A stretch of 64,000 bases of DNA from Mya arenaria (GCF_026914265.1 NC_069130.1:41904429-41968428), one strand, 5' to 3'; positions 11,669 to 22,960 are shown, numbered from the stretch's first letter. Notes: generated by a model from the letters alone, not told the origin. A program made the numbers and translations.

Positions 11669-13289
11669 TCAGAACGCGAGTCTGACGGTTATCCCGGTTG
11701 CACTCACACGTGACCTGTGACGCAGTTTATCACCTGCTGCCCAGGACTTGGACTTGACCCGGAAGTTACGTAATTCGTTTGCGTGCTTCTGGTGCAACAT
11801 TGGAACATATTCCTGTGGGAAGCACTGGTCCTGAAATAACAGAACATTGTCATTATTTCACGACTCAAATGAGTTAAATTTTAAGCAGAACTGAAATTTA
11901 ACTACCTATTTAACATCACATTGCATAATCTAATTAACGATTCAAGCATATTATATTACCTGGTTATGTTGGTAAAACGCCTTGTATCCTCCTTCCAAGA
12001 GGTAAACCTTTGGGAAATTCAGTCGCGGGTAAGAATTCTTGTTCAAGTCATGGCCCAGTGATCTAAGATGGCGGTACATTTATGGGCCTCGTTCGGATGA
12101 GAACTCGCGGTGTAAAATGACCACGTGATTCTTGTCTGAAGACGTCATAGTCTCTTTGAGAAAGTTTTGGACGGCGTTCTTCGTGTATAGATTAATGGCA
12201 TCCCGGATATGGCCTCCATCAAACTCGAACGGGTATCTGCAGTCTATGACGGTCAGGTGATCAATATGGTTGTCGTAGGTGCCGTTCAGTACCGCAGTCT
12301 TCTGAAACAATATCGTATTTTTTCATTACGATATCGAGGACACCTTTACGTATTACCGTTTTCATGACAGTAAGATAATAATATAACATCTGATACATTT
12401 TAAATGCGAGTATGGATAAAGAAGTTGACCTCATTTACATGTGCATTCAAGAAAGTGATTTGGGGCAAGCATTTTAAGAATCGAGCGCCCTTCAAAATTC
12501 ACTACACGAAATTAAACATTAAAATATTTTTACCGTTTCTAATGCAATGACCTTGAGGTCTCTGTGTTTGCCCGCAATTGTCGGCAGAGCGTTATTACGT
12601 GACCCGTCGGCCACGAGGTCAGAGTTCGTCGACAACCGCTCAACAGCCCGAGTGACGTCAATTACAAGAGAAGCGGCTATATTTACGTCATCATGTTGCG
12701 GTGCCGTGGGTATGTATTCAGCTGTTCTGCGTCTTTTCCGTTCCTGTGGAACGGCTGTTATCTCTGACGAACATTCTTTGAAGTTCTTGGTGAGTATTTT
12801 CTCCAGTTCATTTTCATTCTCGTTAGTAGTGTTTTCTTCATCAAGTAACAGCTTCTTTCTATATTTAAAAGGATGTCCCTTTAGCAACGGAAACATAGTG
12901 ACTATAATAAATTACTACATCAAATGTTTCACAAAAAGTCACAATTGTATTTAAGTCCTTGCATTGCTTTTTTAACCATGGATAAAACGTTTACGCTTGT
13001 GTCCTATAAACTCGGTGTAGGCATAGATGCCCAGATGTATTTAAGAAGATATAAATATTTAATGCCGATTTTGCCAATAATCTGACAGTACTGAATGCCA
13101 GTTTGTATCGTATTGAATAAAACTTTGATAGAGTGCTGTGTTTCGCACGTTATGTCCTGTCATGTCTTAGATATGAAATCCCACATTTAATGAGAGTTTT
13201 ACTCAGAAAAGGGCCAACTATATATGTACATGTACTTACCGGCGGGCCAAAGGCAATACGGGACAAAAATCCAAACTCTGAGGAGGCAT
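11669..13289 (-). pseudogene. Cdc25-like phosphatase copy 2 (type II), catalytically dead
   Basis: Four minus-strand exons: 13240-13289, 12534-12858, 11960-12301 and 11669-11830. Exon lengths (50, 325, 342, 162) and phases (2, 0, 0) match the intact type II copies, with no indels. Two lesions lie in exon 3. The active site reads HREFSSERGP, so the nucleophilic Cys of the Cys-X5-Arg loop is Arg. Directly after ERGP the Lys codon is replaced by TAA. Downstream, the YRHLRSL, LNFP and FRVKSKSWAAGDK stretches remain clear, and exon 4 stays open to its normal stop, so the decay is recent. Exon 2 opens from an upstream ATG (MFPLLKGHPF) in phase, a possible alternative start. Any product would be a truncated, inactive rhodanese-fold peptide. 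Confidence 0.88.
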
Positions 13290-13720
13290 GTTAAAATACA
13301 GTAGTATACTTAAGTTTTATACACTAACAAGATTGATGAAGATCTGATGAAGTTCTGACCATCCCCTAGTTTTTATATGTCAAAGGTGTTCAGATAGGTC
13401 AGCCATGCACTCAAGCGGCTACGCTCTGATTCGCTCAGGTCAACGCTGTGATGGCCGTTGAACACCTCAAATGAATTCTAATTAGCAGTTCATCAATTAG
13501 TATTATCCATTGACAATCTGATGAGAGATTATTGTTTTACAATATTGTTTGTCAGATTGTGATGAAACTTATATATGGTATTGAACCCAGAGCAATATTC
13601 ATGGCGATGTCGAAGATGAAAGAGACTTTTATTGAGATGACAGTAGTAGAATATCAGACAGAATCAATGATCGCTATAAGACTTGCAGACAGAAACCAAG
13701 AAATAACTGAAATGTTTTGA
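13290..13720 (-). promoter_or_regulatory. Upstream module of Cdc25 copy 2
   Basis: A TATA-like box (TATAAAA on minus) lies at 13371-13377. Farther upstream are a TTAGCAGTTCATCAATTAG block and the core around 13550-13620 (CCCAGAGCAATATTCATGGC). Part of the CCAAT/CHR block differs from copy 1, with an AATTCATTTGAGG-type sequence as in copies 6-8. This supports the grouping of type II genes. Confidence 0.55.
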
Positions 13721-14390
13721 TTGTTAATGGTTTTGGATTTTTTTATATAAAAGAAAACTGATTGAAAATAAAAAAGAGGCGTCTTGCATGAAGAACAACA
13801 CTAAAAGCTCTGAAACCTCGCAAATAGAAAGCATAACAGAAAACATACATTTTAATATTTTTATTTAAAGAGGGAAAAACATTATTTATGTCCATTTTAA
13901 GAGGTGCCAAGAAATTTGAATAAGTAAACGATTCTGTATCTCTTTTCATTCGTAGGTCCTTTCAATCTGAGCAACGTTTATGAGATGATTCTAAAATAGT
14001 GTAATTAAGCGACATGAACATCACCTTCACATGTGTTAAATTTTTGTGTAGATGGTTGAAATTGAGACAACAACGATGAAAAATATTCTGGTATGTGCCA
14101 TGCAGGAAGGAAAGAGAGAACTGACAACAAATGTCATTTTTAATGCTTAAGAGAGACACAGGTCTACTTAATTTTATTATTGTTAACAAGTCCCTTTCTC
14201 ACAGATTTCTTTTGGCACGCTTTTGGTTTGGGGAAATACCCGAATTAAAGACGGCTAGCAACAGCCGAAAATTATGGACCTTATTGAATTGAGAATAGTA
14301 ACACTTGTTTACATGAATTATGAAAGAGTATGTAAAGTTAGTAAATAACTTGAATAATCAGATCAAGTTGAGTTATTTCAAAAGGAATCC
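13721..14390. other. No gene recognised
   Basis: AT-rich spacer between oppositely oriented Cdc25 copies 2 and 3. Two short minus-strand frames (13743-13949 and 13962-14189) have no recognisable motif and biased AT composition. Confidence 0.4.
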
Positions 14391-14530
14391 CTTTCATCTG
14401 CTGCACTGTCGAAATTAATATAGCTCTGGGTTCACTGCCGTGTAAACGTTTCAACACAATCTAACAAACAATACTGTATAACAATAACACTCTGCTTGAT
14501 GGGCGGCTAATTGGATCGTGTTCGATTTTA
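14391..14530 (+). promoter_or_regulatory. Degenerate orphan copy of the upstream module
   Basis: The core is recognisable (AGCTCTGGGTTCACTGCC, then GATGGGCGGCTAATTGGATC), but several positions differ from all other copies and no TATA box or exon follows. Confidence 0.45.
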
Positions 14531-15289
14531 AATCATAGTAATAATAATAATCAATAAATAAAAATAATAAATAAAGATAAAAGACGGAATTGAATTTAAA
14601 AAACTTTTTTTCGTATCACGCGGAAATGCAAACAACAACAACAATAATAATAATAATATTTTACATTTTCTGTTCAATTTGTTGTAATGTCCGGTATCTA
14701 TTGCCAATGAACGAACACTCAATCTAAATCTTGACCAAGCAGTTCAAGGATATTCTTCATTAATGATTTATTATTTATTGTTTAGTTGAAACTTAATGTA
14801 ACACTCTGATTGACTCTGTATCAGTAGCACAACCTCTACCGTAAAGTGATTTTTATGTTATTTTATATTATTAATTAAAGTAAGAGCAAACTTTAACCAA
14901 ATGTATATAAACATGCAACTGATGGTATTTCAGACACCGTCTCATTCACTGGTATACATGCATTGTTATATTTGTATTGCTCTAAAAAAATCTAAAATTA
15001 TTATTAAAAATCTTACAATGTAACCGTATTCGTCTGTATCTTTAATATATCTTAACTTTTAAAATACCAACAAAGAATGGCGTTTGTTGATTAGAAAGTC
15101 AAATAAAGAAATGGTAACTATAATACAATAAAATCCCCCAGTGAGTCAAAAATAAATAAGAATTGTCACAATTAACAATAAACGCACTTTTTGCATTAAG
15201 TATTTGACCCTTTTTCCCCGATAAAATAACTTTATATTGTGTATATCAAAATTGTATCTGAGAAATCATCAGTAAAAATATCAGTCACT
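14531..15289. other. AT-rich spacer, nothing recognised
   Basis: AAT/AAC-rich low-complexity DNA around 14535-14660, then unique AT-rich sequence. I see no coding or RNA feature. Confidence 0.4.
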
Positions 15290-15742
15290 ACCTGGATAAA
15301 GTCTTCATGTCTTCTAGCGACAATAAATGTCGTATTGATACAATCTCATATTCTACTAATGTTATCTCATTAAAAGCCTCTTTCATCAAAAACATCGCCA
15401 TGAATATTGCTCTGGGTCCATTACCTTGTAAAAGTTTCATCACAATCAGACAAACAATATTGTCAAACAATTATCACTCGTCAGATTGTAAATGGATAAC
15501 ACTAATTGTTTGATGAGCGGCTAATTGGACCGCGTTTGAAAACATTTTAATGTTGACCTGAGCGGTTCAGAGTGTCCGCTGCTCCAATCGTCGTGCTTGA
15601 GTGAGCGGTTGAACTATCTTAACGCATTTTGATCTAATCGTATATAAACTCGCCAGTGGATCAAATTTCATTAGATTTTCATCAAACGTTTATGCGTTCA
15701 CATCTAACTTCGCCAACTGCTATTTCATTAATAAATATCAAA
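15290..15742 (+). promoter_or_regulatory. Promoter module of Cdc25 copy 3
   Basis: The conserved core lies at about 15390-15470. It is followed by GATGAGCGGCTAATTGGACC, then a CGCGTTTGAA block (CHR-like TTTGAA), a CTCCAATCGTCG motif, and the TATA box TATATAAA at 15641-15648, 102 nt before the ATG. The ATTGG box beside TTTGAA resembles the CCAAT plus CDE/CHR arrangement of cell-cycle-repressed promoters. Function is inferred from motif and synteny only. Confidence 0.6.
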
Positions 15743-17588
15743 ATGCCTCCTCAGATTATGAATTTGTGTTCTGTGTCACCGTTGGCCAGCCGCCATGTAG
15801 CGAAGTAAGTTTATCTGTTTGTTAATTTTTTCTATTTCTCTCTTTATGGGTAAACCATGCTTGTTAATTTGTTCCATAGATAATTGCATTATACAACACG
15901 AGATTTAAAGCAAAACTACATATACAAAAATGGGTAAAACAATCAATAATGCATTGATTTAATTAATATTTTCATTAAAGAGTAATGATGGCATTATTTA
16001 AGTGGCAATGCCTATTGATTGAACGAAAATTTCTCAGTTCCCTGTGTTTTGGACATACTAAAAGTAAATGATATTCTGACTCAATTAGGTCTTTAGTTTT
16101 GACATTTACCCAATATCTCACAACACCTTATGTGCGAAACATAACACTCTGACCATTAGTTCCTCTATCACGCTGAAAAAATATCAACTATTAATATTTT
16201 CACGGTAATATTGTTTCTGATCGCATATTTACAAAATAAATACTCTTCATCTAGTACGTTGTCATTACTAAATAGTAAAATAAACGGATGTTTGGACTAA
16301 TATAGTGATTACGCCAAAATGACATATTGCTAAATTGCAAATTTAACATTTTAGAAACATACAAAAAAATATATTCGTTGACAACGATCAGAACTCAGAG
16401 GAAACAACAATGGAGGAAATTTTCTACAAGAACTTCAACAAAAGCAAAATCCAAAGCGATGTTTTGATACAAACCGCAAATCATTCTCAAATGGGTGCCG
16501 TCATTCAGGCTGTTGAGCGGCTTTCGACGAACTCTGACCTTGTGGCAGACGGATCTCGTGGCAACACTCTCCCGACCGTGGTCGGCAAACACAAGGACCT
16601 CAATGCTATAGCCCCGGAAACAGTAAGTTTATCATGATTATTGGTTTAGCAAACAGAACAAAAGAAATTCTAACGGTGACATTTTTAGTTCCATTATTGT
16701 TTTCTTAGATACACTTGAAAATTAAGACAGCTTTTGTCTAGATCAACGTTTAATTACTGTAATTTTGTAAACTTGAACAAAATAATTCTGAGTTAAGACG
16801 TCCTGAATATTTTCATAACATATTGTAATCATTTACAGATGTCTGAGGTACTGAACGGTTCCTTCGACCAACATATTGATCAGCTGACAGTCATAGACTG
16901 CAGGTACCCGTACGAGTTCGAAGGAGGCCACATCCGGGGCGCCATTAATCTCTTCACGAAGGACGCCGTTCAAAACTTCCTCAACGAGACTGTGACTTCA
17001 CAAGATATGAATCACGTAATCATATTCCACTGCGAATTCTCATCAGAACGAGGCCCAAAGATGTACCGCCATCTTAGATCGCTGGACCGTGAATTGAACA
17101 AGGAGTCTTACCCGCGACTAAATTTCCCAGAGGTTTATCTCTTGGAGGGCGGATACAAGGCGTTTTACCACCAGTTCAAGGTAATGTACCATATATAGAT
17201 TGAATGATTGTAAATTGTATGCCAGGTATTATTGACGGTGTGTTTTTATCTGTCCAAGATAATTTTATCTTCAAATGATACATGCCTATTTAGGTAAACA
17301 AGCTTACAATTATCTATTTGAATCTCTAAGTACTTTATTAGATATGTGTCTTTAAATGAAGATGGCATATAAACAAACGATTTCCAGCGGAATGTTTAAT
17401 CATTAATGTAACATTTTCTTTTTCAGAACCAGTGCTTCCCCCAGACCTACGTCCCCATGTTGAAACAGGAGCACGCGAACGACTTACGTCACTTCCGGGT
17501 CAAGTCCAAATCCTGGGCAGCAGGCGACAAACCGCGCCACAGGTCACGTGTGGTTACAACCGGAAGAACCGTCAGGCTCGCCTTCTAA
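15743..17588 (+). CDS. Cdc25-like dual-specificity phosphatase, copy 3 (type I, intact)
   Basis: Exons 15743-15804, 16355-16622, 16839-17180 and 17427-17588 (62, 268, 342, 162 nt) join without stops into 277 aa. All introns have GT...AG ends; phases are 2, 0 and 0. Exon 1 gives MPPQIMNLCSVSPLASRH. Exon 2 ends with an LPTVVGKHKDLNAI segment matching the start of the Cdc25 catalytic domain. Exon 3 has VIDCRYPYEFEGGHIRG and the Cys-X5-Arg loop HCEFSSERGP. Exon 4 has FPQTYVPM and FRVKSKSWAAGDK, equivalent to the C-terminal helix of human Cdc25. The family removes inhibitory Thr/Tyr phosphates from CDKs in nucleus and cytoplasm. The regulatory N-terminus is only about 100 residues, against more than 300 in vertebrate paralogues, and lacks the KRRR stretch of other copies. 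The promoter module precedes it and AATAAA lies at 18125-18130. Confidence 0.9.
15950..16095 (-). mobile_element. LINE remnant in intron 1 of copy 3
   Basis: The segment with CTCAGTTCCCTGTGTTTTGG and following ATGATATTCTG resembles the antisense zinc-knuckle region of the LINE fragment at about 52790-52860. It is degenerate and boundaries are approximate. Confidence 0.35.
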
Positions 17589-17689
17589 TTGGTCCTTCAT
17601 TTACGTCAATGGTCATGTGTTGTGAAATCGATGAATACCAAAGACAAGCCCCTTCCCCAGCAAGATAAATTTACCTCATAGTTTACACG

Positions 17690-17765
17690 GCTCAGTGCGC
17701 TTCGATAAGCTGTCGAAATGGTCAGCTAGAAAACAGCGAAAAGCTACGTCACTGATCACATGCAT
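17690..17765 (+). other. Conserved 3' UTR hairpin of copy 3
   Basis: GGCTCAGTGCGCTTCGATAA is followed by GCTGTCGAAATGGTCAGCTA. AGCTG pairs with CAGCT, and TTCGA with TCGAA as an alternative. The same block follows copies 2, 4, 6 and 7, but not copy 8. Confidence 0.5.
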
Positions 17766-18170
17766 ACAGATTATTGAGTGTTCAAGAACAGTTCACTAGT
17801 TGTTAAAATGTGACATCCGCATTCTCACTATTGGAGAAAGTAAGACTTGCATACAAACAATCCAATGTGATTGTTTTCACGACAACATTTAAAATGACTT
17901 TCAAAATTTGGAAGCCAGACAGTTTCTGAAACAGGACAAAGATTGATTTAATGCTATATTGCATATTTTATTGTTTTATTTATTCTGTGTTGTAATACTT
18001 TGCTATCCTCTTTTTTCATTTCTTCTTTCTCTCTCTGTCTTAAAGACGTTTTTTGTTTGTGTTCAATGATATATTTACGAATATTCTTTGCTGTTATGTT
18101 TTATCTTTGAAAACTATGATGTCAAATAAAAATTGACTTACCGATTATGATTTTGTATTTTGAATTATAG

Positions 18171-18260
18171 CGAAGAACATTTGTAGATGAAGAAGTTCTT
18201 GAAGAAGTTGAAGAGTTGGTTAACGATGGGCATTCCTTAAAGCAAACGATACAATACTAA
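18171..18260 (+). other. Possible alternative last exon, 29 codons
   Basis: After a TTGAATTATAG acceptor-like site comes an acidic open stretch beginning RRTFVDEEVLEEVEEL and ending in TAA. It is in phase 0, so it could follow exon 3 in place of exon 4, giving a Cdc25 form without the C-terminal helix. It lies 3' of the AATAAA of copy 3. A second copy is at 20803-20892. It could equally be a transposon coding remnant. Confidence 0.25.
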
Positions 18261-18639
18261 ATCGTACAAATAGTTCAAATGAACATGGATATGCTAAAGC
18301 GATTATCACATTCGGAATTTAGTTGAACAAGTATTGAAATTTTCAAATTAAAGTGTAATGTAAATTTGGGATTATCTCAGGGAAGTTTATCGGCGTACTG
18401 GTGATTTTTCACGCGTATGTTAAGAACGAAGGCGGCTTTTCGAAAATATCTTCGGTACCCATCCGGAGTTGTATTTCACTTTGTTTCTTCAACTTTTCTG
18501 ATATCTGGATATATATTACGTCCATTTTTAAGACTTGTCACAATGGCATTTAAATACTCATTTTAAATTGTGATGGTGTCAGGGTGAGGACAAGCAAAAC
18601 TGCCTCTAAAATGCACCATTATACGGTTTACATGAATCT

Positions 18640-18880
18640 CTGGCATTTAGCATTAACAGAACATAAGTTTTCCCTCACTGCCAAAGTCAACATGATAATA
18701 ATGTTGTATTCAATTTTACATAAACTTTTTGCCTTTGTTACATTTTATTTTATAATACATTTATAATGTTTTTAAGTTTAGATACGTGACATGTTTATAT
18801 AACTATACATGTATGTATAACGACGATGTACTCTTGTATAAGTCGAATACACTGTCTGTTCTGTTCTGTTCTTAAGCTTT
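18640..18880 (+). mobile_element. 5'-truncated LINE 3' end (same family as 28196-32926)
   Basis: The blocks CCCTCACTGCCAAAGT, GATACGTGACATGTTTATAT, GTATAAGTCGAATA and the CTGTCTGTTCTGTTCTGTTC tail match the 3' UTR of the nearly complete LINE at 28196-32926. The 5' edge is uncertain. Confidence 0.7.
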
Positions 18881-19129
18881 AAGGTGACACTCTTAATCTA
18901 AATCAATACATACACATGTATAAGAAACATCAATTTTGACTAATAAACTAAATAAACTAAATGATGCATTTATGGAAAAAATTAATTACTGAAAACAAGA
19001 TTGTACGCGTGTATTTAATAGCGGAAAGCGCAAAATTATTAAATGATTGGTGACTGCTAAAAGATTTACAGTGGTCTACTGTAGTCTCATAAGGTAGAAA
19101 TGCAGCGTTTATGCTCATTTCTTTCATAT

Positions 19130-19340
19130 TTATCTGTTTTAGGGCAAACTAGAAGGAAATGGTATTCATCCTCAATAATTCTCATGCTACAAGTATTTCA
19201 TAATATTTCGTGTCGATGAATATTAGTATATCTGCCTATTTATATTTGTAAATCGTGTGTTGAAGTTCTTAGATTTGTTAAAGCAATTCTAAACGTATTT
19301 TCATTGATATCACAAAGGTACGTTTCCTGGTCAAAATCCT
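19130..19340 (-). mobile_element. Antisense LINE fragment
   Basis: TTAGGGCAAACTAGAAGGAA followed by ATGGTATTCATCCTC matches the antisense Cys/His-rich 3' coding region of LINE fragments such as 52535-52870. A duplicate lies at about 21770-21990. Confidence 0.5.
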
Positions 19341-19470
19341 GTTTAAAAAATGAATATAAGCAAAGTGATCTAGATCAACGTTTAATTACTGTAATTTTGT
19401 AAACTTGAACAAAATAATTCTGAGTTAAGACGTCCTGAATATTTTCATAACATATTGTAATCATTTACAG

Positions 19471-20220
19471 ATGTCTGAGGTACTGAACGGTTCCTTCGAC
19501 CAACATATTGATCAGCTGACAGTCATAGACTGCAGGTACCCGTACGAGTTCGAAGGAGGCCACATCCGGGGCGCCATTAATCTCTTCACGAAGGACGCCG
19601 TTCAAAACTTCCTCAACGAGACTGTGACTTCACAAGATATGAATCACGTAATCATATTACACTGCGAATTCTCATCAGAACGAGGCCCAAAGATGTACCG
19701 CCATCTTAGATCGCTGGACCGTGAATTGAACAAGGAGTCTTACCCGCGACTAAATTTCCCAGAGGTTTATCTCTTGGAGGGCGGATACAAGGCGTTTTAC
19801 CACCAGTTCAAGGTAATGTACTATATCTAGATTGAATGATTGTAAATTGTATGCCAGGTATTATTGACGGTGTGTTTTTATCTGTCCAAGATAATTTTAT
19901 CTTCAAATGATACATGCCTATTTAGGTAAACAAGCTTACAATTATCTATTTGAATCTCTAAGTACTTTATTAGATATGTGTCTTTAAATGAAGATGGCAT
20001 ATAAACAAACGATTTCCAGCGGAATGTTTAATCATTAGTGTAACATTTGCTTTTTCAGAACCAGTGCTTCCCCCAGACCTACGTTCCCATGTTGCAACAG
20101 GAGCACGCGAACGACTTACGTCACTTCCGGGTCAAGTCCAAATCCTGGGCAGCAGGCGACAAACCGCGCCACAGGTCACGTGTGGTTACAACCGGAAGAA
20201 CCGTCAGGCTCGCCTTCTAA
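19471..20220 (+). pseudogene. Cdc25 copy 4: duplicated catalytic exons only
   Basis: Exon 3 (19471-19812, 342 nt) and exon 4 (20059-20220, 162 nt) duplicate those of copy 3, with intact frame, splice sites and HCEFSSERGP loop (Phe to Leu just before it: ILHCEF). There is no exon 1, exon 2 or promoter module, because the duplication begins in intron 2. It could be an inert partial copy. It could also be a second catalytic cassette of the copy 3 gene, used if splicing from exon 2 (16622) skips to 19471, which phase allows. AATAAA lies at 20757-20762. Unlike copies 1 and 2 it carries no disabling change in these exons, consistent with youth rather than proof of function. Confidence 0.8.
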
Positions 20221-20802
20221 TTGGTCCTTCATTTACGTCACTGGTCATGTGTTGTGAAATCGATGAATACCAAAGACAAGCCCCTTCCCCAGCAGGATAA
20301 ATTTGCTTCATAATTTACACGGCTCAGTGCGCTTCGATAAGCTGTCGAAATGGTCAGCTAGAAAACAGCGAAAAGCTACGTCACTGATCACATGCATACA
20401 GATTATTGAGTGTCCAAGAACAGTTCACTAGTTGTTAAAATGTGACATCCGCATTCTCACTATTGGAGAAAGTAAGACTTGCATACAAACAATCCAATGT
20501 GATTGTTTTCACGACATCATTTAAAATGACTTTCAAAATTTGGAAGCCAGACAGTTTCTGAAACAGGACAAAGATTGATTTAATGCTATATTGCATATTT
20601 ATTGTTTTATTTATTCTGTGTTGTAATACTTTTCTATCCTCTTTTTTCATTTCTTCTTTCTCTATCTGTCTTAAAGGCGTTTTTTTGTTTGTGTTCAATG
20701 ATATGTTTACGAATATTCTTTGCTGTTATGTTTTATCTTTGAAAACTATGATGTCAAATAAAAATTGACTTACCGATTATGATTTTGTATTTTGAATTAT
20801 AG

Positions 20803-20892
20803 CGAAGAACATTTGTAGATGAAGAAGTTCTTGAAGAAGTTCAAGAGTTGGTTAACGATGGGCATTCCTTAAAGCAAACGATACAATACTAA
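20803..20892 (+). other. Second copy of the possible alternative last exon
   Basis: Duplicate of 18171-18260 with one Glu to Gln change; the frame and stop are kept. Confidence 0.25.
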
Positions 20893-21269
20893 ATCGTACA
20901 AACAGTTTAAATGAACATGGATATGCTAAAGCGATTATCACATTCGGAATTTAGTTGAACAAGTATTGAAATTTTCAAATTAAAGTGTAATGTAAATTTG
21001 GGATTATCTCAGGGAAGTTTATCGGCGTACTGGTGATTTTCACGCGTATGTTAAGAACGAAGGCGGCTTTTCGAAAATATCTTCGGTACCCATCCGGAGT
21101 TGTATCTCACTTTGTTTCTTCAACTTGTCTGATATCTGGATATATATTACGTCCATTTTTAAGACTTGTCACAATGGCATTTAAATACTTATTTTAAATT
21201 GTGATGGTGTCAGGGTGAGGACAAGCAAAACTGCCTCTAAAAAGCACCATGATACGGTTTACATGAATC

Positions 21270-21515
21270 TCTGGCATTTAGCATTAACAGAACATAAGTT
21301 TTCCCTCACTGCCAAAGTCAACATGATAATTATGTTGTATTCAATTTTACATAAACTTTTTGCCTTTGTTACATTTTATTTTATAATACATTTATAATGT
21401 TTTTTTACGTTTAGATACGTGACATGTTTATATAACTATACATGTATGTATAACGACGATGTACTCTTGTATAAGTCGAATACACTGTCTGTTCTGTTCT
21501 GTTCTTAAGCTTTAA
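21270..21515 (+). mobile_element. 5'-truncated LINE 3' end, duplicate copy
   Basis: Copy B counterpart of 18640-18880, with the same TGTCTGTTCTGTTCTGTTCT tail. It was carried along by the tandem duplication, not inserted independently. Confidence 0.7.
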
Positions 21516-21769
21516 GGTGACACTCTTATTCTAAATCAATACATACACATGTATAAGAAACATCAATTTTGACTAATAAACTAAATAAACTAAATGATGC
21601 ATTTATGGAAAATATTAATTACTGAAAACAAGATTGTACGCGTGTATTTAATAGCGGAAAGCGCAAAATTATTAAATGATTGGTGACTGCTAAAAGATTT
21701 ACAGTGGTCTACTGTAGTCTCATAAGGTAGAAATGCAGCGTTTATGCTCATTTCTTTCATATTTATCTG

Positions 21770-21990
21770 TTTTAGGGCAAACTAGAAGGAAATGGTATTC
21801 ATCCTCAATAATTCTCATGCTATAAGTATTTCATAATATTTCGTGTCGATCAATATTAGTATATCTGCCTATTTATATTTGTAAATCGTGTGTTGAAGTT
21901 CTTAGATTTGTTAAAGCAATTCTAAACGTATTTTCATTGATATCACCAAGGTACGTTTCCTGGTCAAAATCGTTTCCTGGTCAAAATCCT
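21770..21990 (-). mobile_element. Antisense LINE fragment, duplicate copy
   Basis: Copy B counterpart of 19130-19340. Confidence 0.45.
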
Positions 21991-22379
21991 GTTTAAAAAA
22001 TGAATATAAGCAAAGTTAAGGTAGATTGTTTATTTTTCCATACCTTGTCTGCTTATAATTGTCGATTATTCTTTGTCGTATTGGTTTTATATATCTTGAA
22101 TAAGCCAAATGTTAGTCAATCCAAGGTGATTCAATAAGGCATGTATATGATAAGCCCAGTTATTACCGTTATACATATTATTATTATTGTTAATGTCATC
22201 GCGTAGCATATTATATAGTAGTTTAATCAGGCTATATTTCGGAGAGTTAAGAGTTTTTATCTAGTATCTGATCATTATAATCCTCCTATTTTTTATTCAT
22301 TGGAACCCTTCCTAATTTACTATACAAGCCTTCTAAATTTTGTTGATTGTTTAACACATAATAATTTTCTGCAAATTTT

Positions 22380-22675
22380 AGTATGTATCATTTCAACACC
22401 TTTGGCATTGTGAAAAACCCCATACTTCTGCCGAATAGTTAAATATTAGTGCTAGGTTATCAAATATTTCTTTCTTTTATAGGTAGGTGCAGTTGGTTGA
22501 TGACGATTGAATATGATTTATTTCATATGTTTTGCATTTTGGCTATAGATGATATGTCATTTAATGCTGAATAAATATTATGTTATGTTATGTTATGTTA
22601 TGTTATGTTATGTTATGTTATGTTATGTTATGTTATGTTATGTTATGTTATGTTATGTTATGTTATGTTATGAAT
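22380..22675 (+). mobile_element. LINE 3' UTR with a (TTATG)n tail
   Basis: The stretch ending GCTGAATAAATATTATG followed by about 19 copies of TTATG (22577-22672) resembles the tail of the minus-strand LINE fragment at 52535-52870, whose tail is ACTTATGTTATTTTATGTT. The pentamer array is the terminal repeat used by this LINE family, here lengthened. Confidence 0.55.
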
Positions 22676-22701
22676 GCAATAAACACATTGTGCATAGAAT
22701 A

Positions 22702-22960
22702 TTAGACGTGCTGTGCTAATCGCTTTTGTGTTCTGTTCCAGTTATTGTTCTTATATAAATGTGTCCCAAGATTTTTAAAGGAATGACTTTTTCTATCTCG
22801 GCCTCGTAAAGATAAAATTGTTGTGTGACGATCCTTTTCAAAAATGAAAGTTTTCGTTTTGTAAGCATTCATTTTTAAACCCCTAGTTGCTGCAATATTC
22901 TTGGAGATCATTAAACATGCATTGTAGAGAGTTTGGGTTATGTGAAAATAACGCAAACAT
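22702..22960 (-). pseudogene. LINE reverse transcriptase fragment
   Basis: The minus-strand frame has GLKMNAYKTKTFIFEKDRH, followed by SFKNLGTHLYKNNNWNRTQ. This is the segment after the RT active site (GLKxNxxKTKxxxF ... YLGxxF) seen in the two long LINEs of the window. The FADD box is absent, so it is an internal, degenerate fragment. Confidence 0.65.

Larger units (their letters stand above)
16737..22015 (+). repeat. 2.63-kb tandem duplication covering the Cdc25 catalytic exons
   Basis: Copy A runs about 16737-19368 and copy B 19369-22015, with a constant offset of 2632 bp (exon 3 at 16839 and 19471). By eye they differ at only occasional bases. Both start at TCTAGATCAACG inside intron 2 and both end at ATGAATATAAGCAAAG. 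Each holds exon 3, exon 4, the 3' UTR, a possible extra exon, and LINE fragments in both orientations. Copy B ends with a small local duplication of TTTCCTGGTCAAAAT. High similarity in non-coding parts implies a recent event. Confidence 0.9.
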
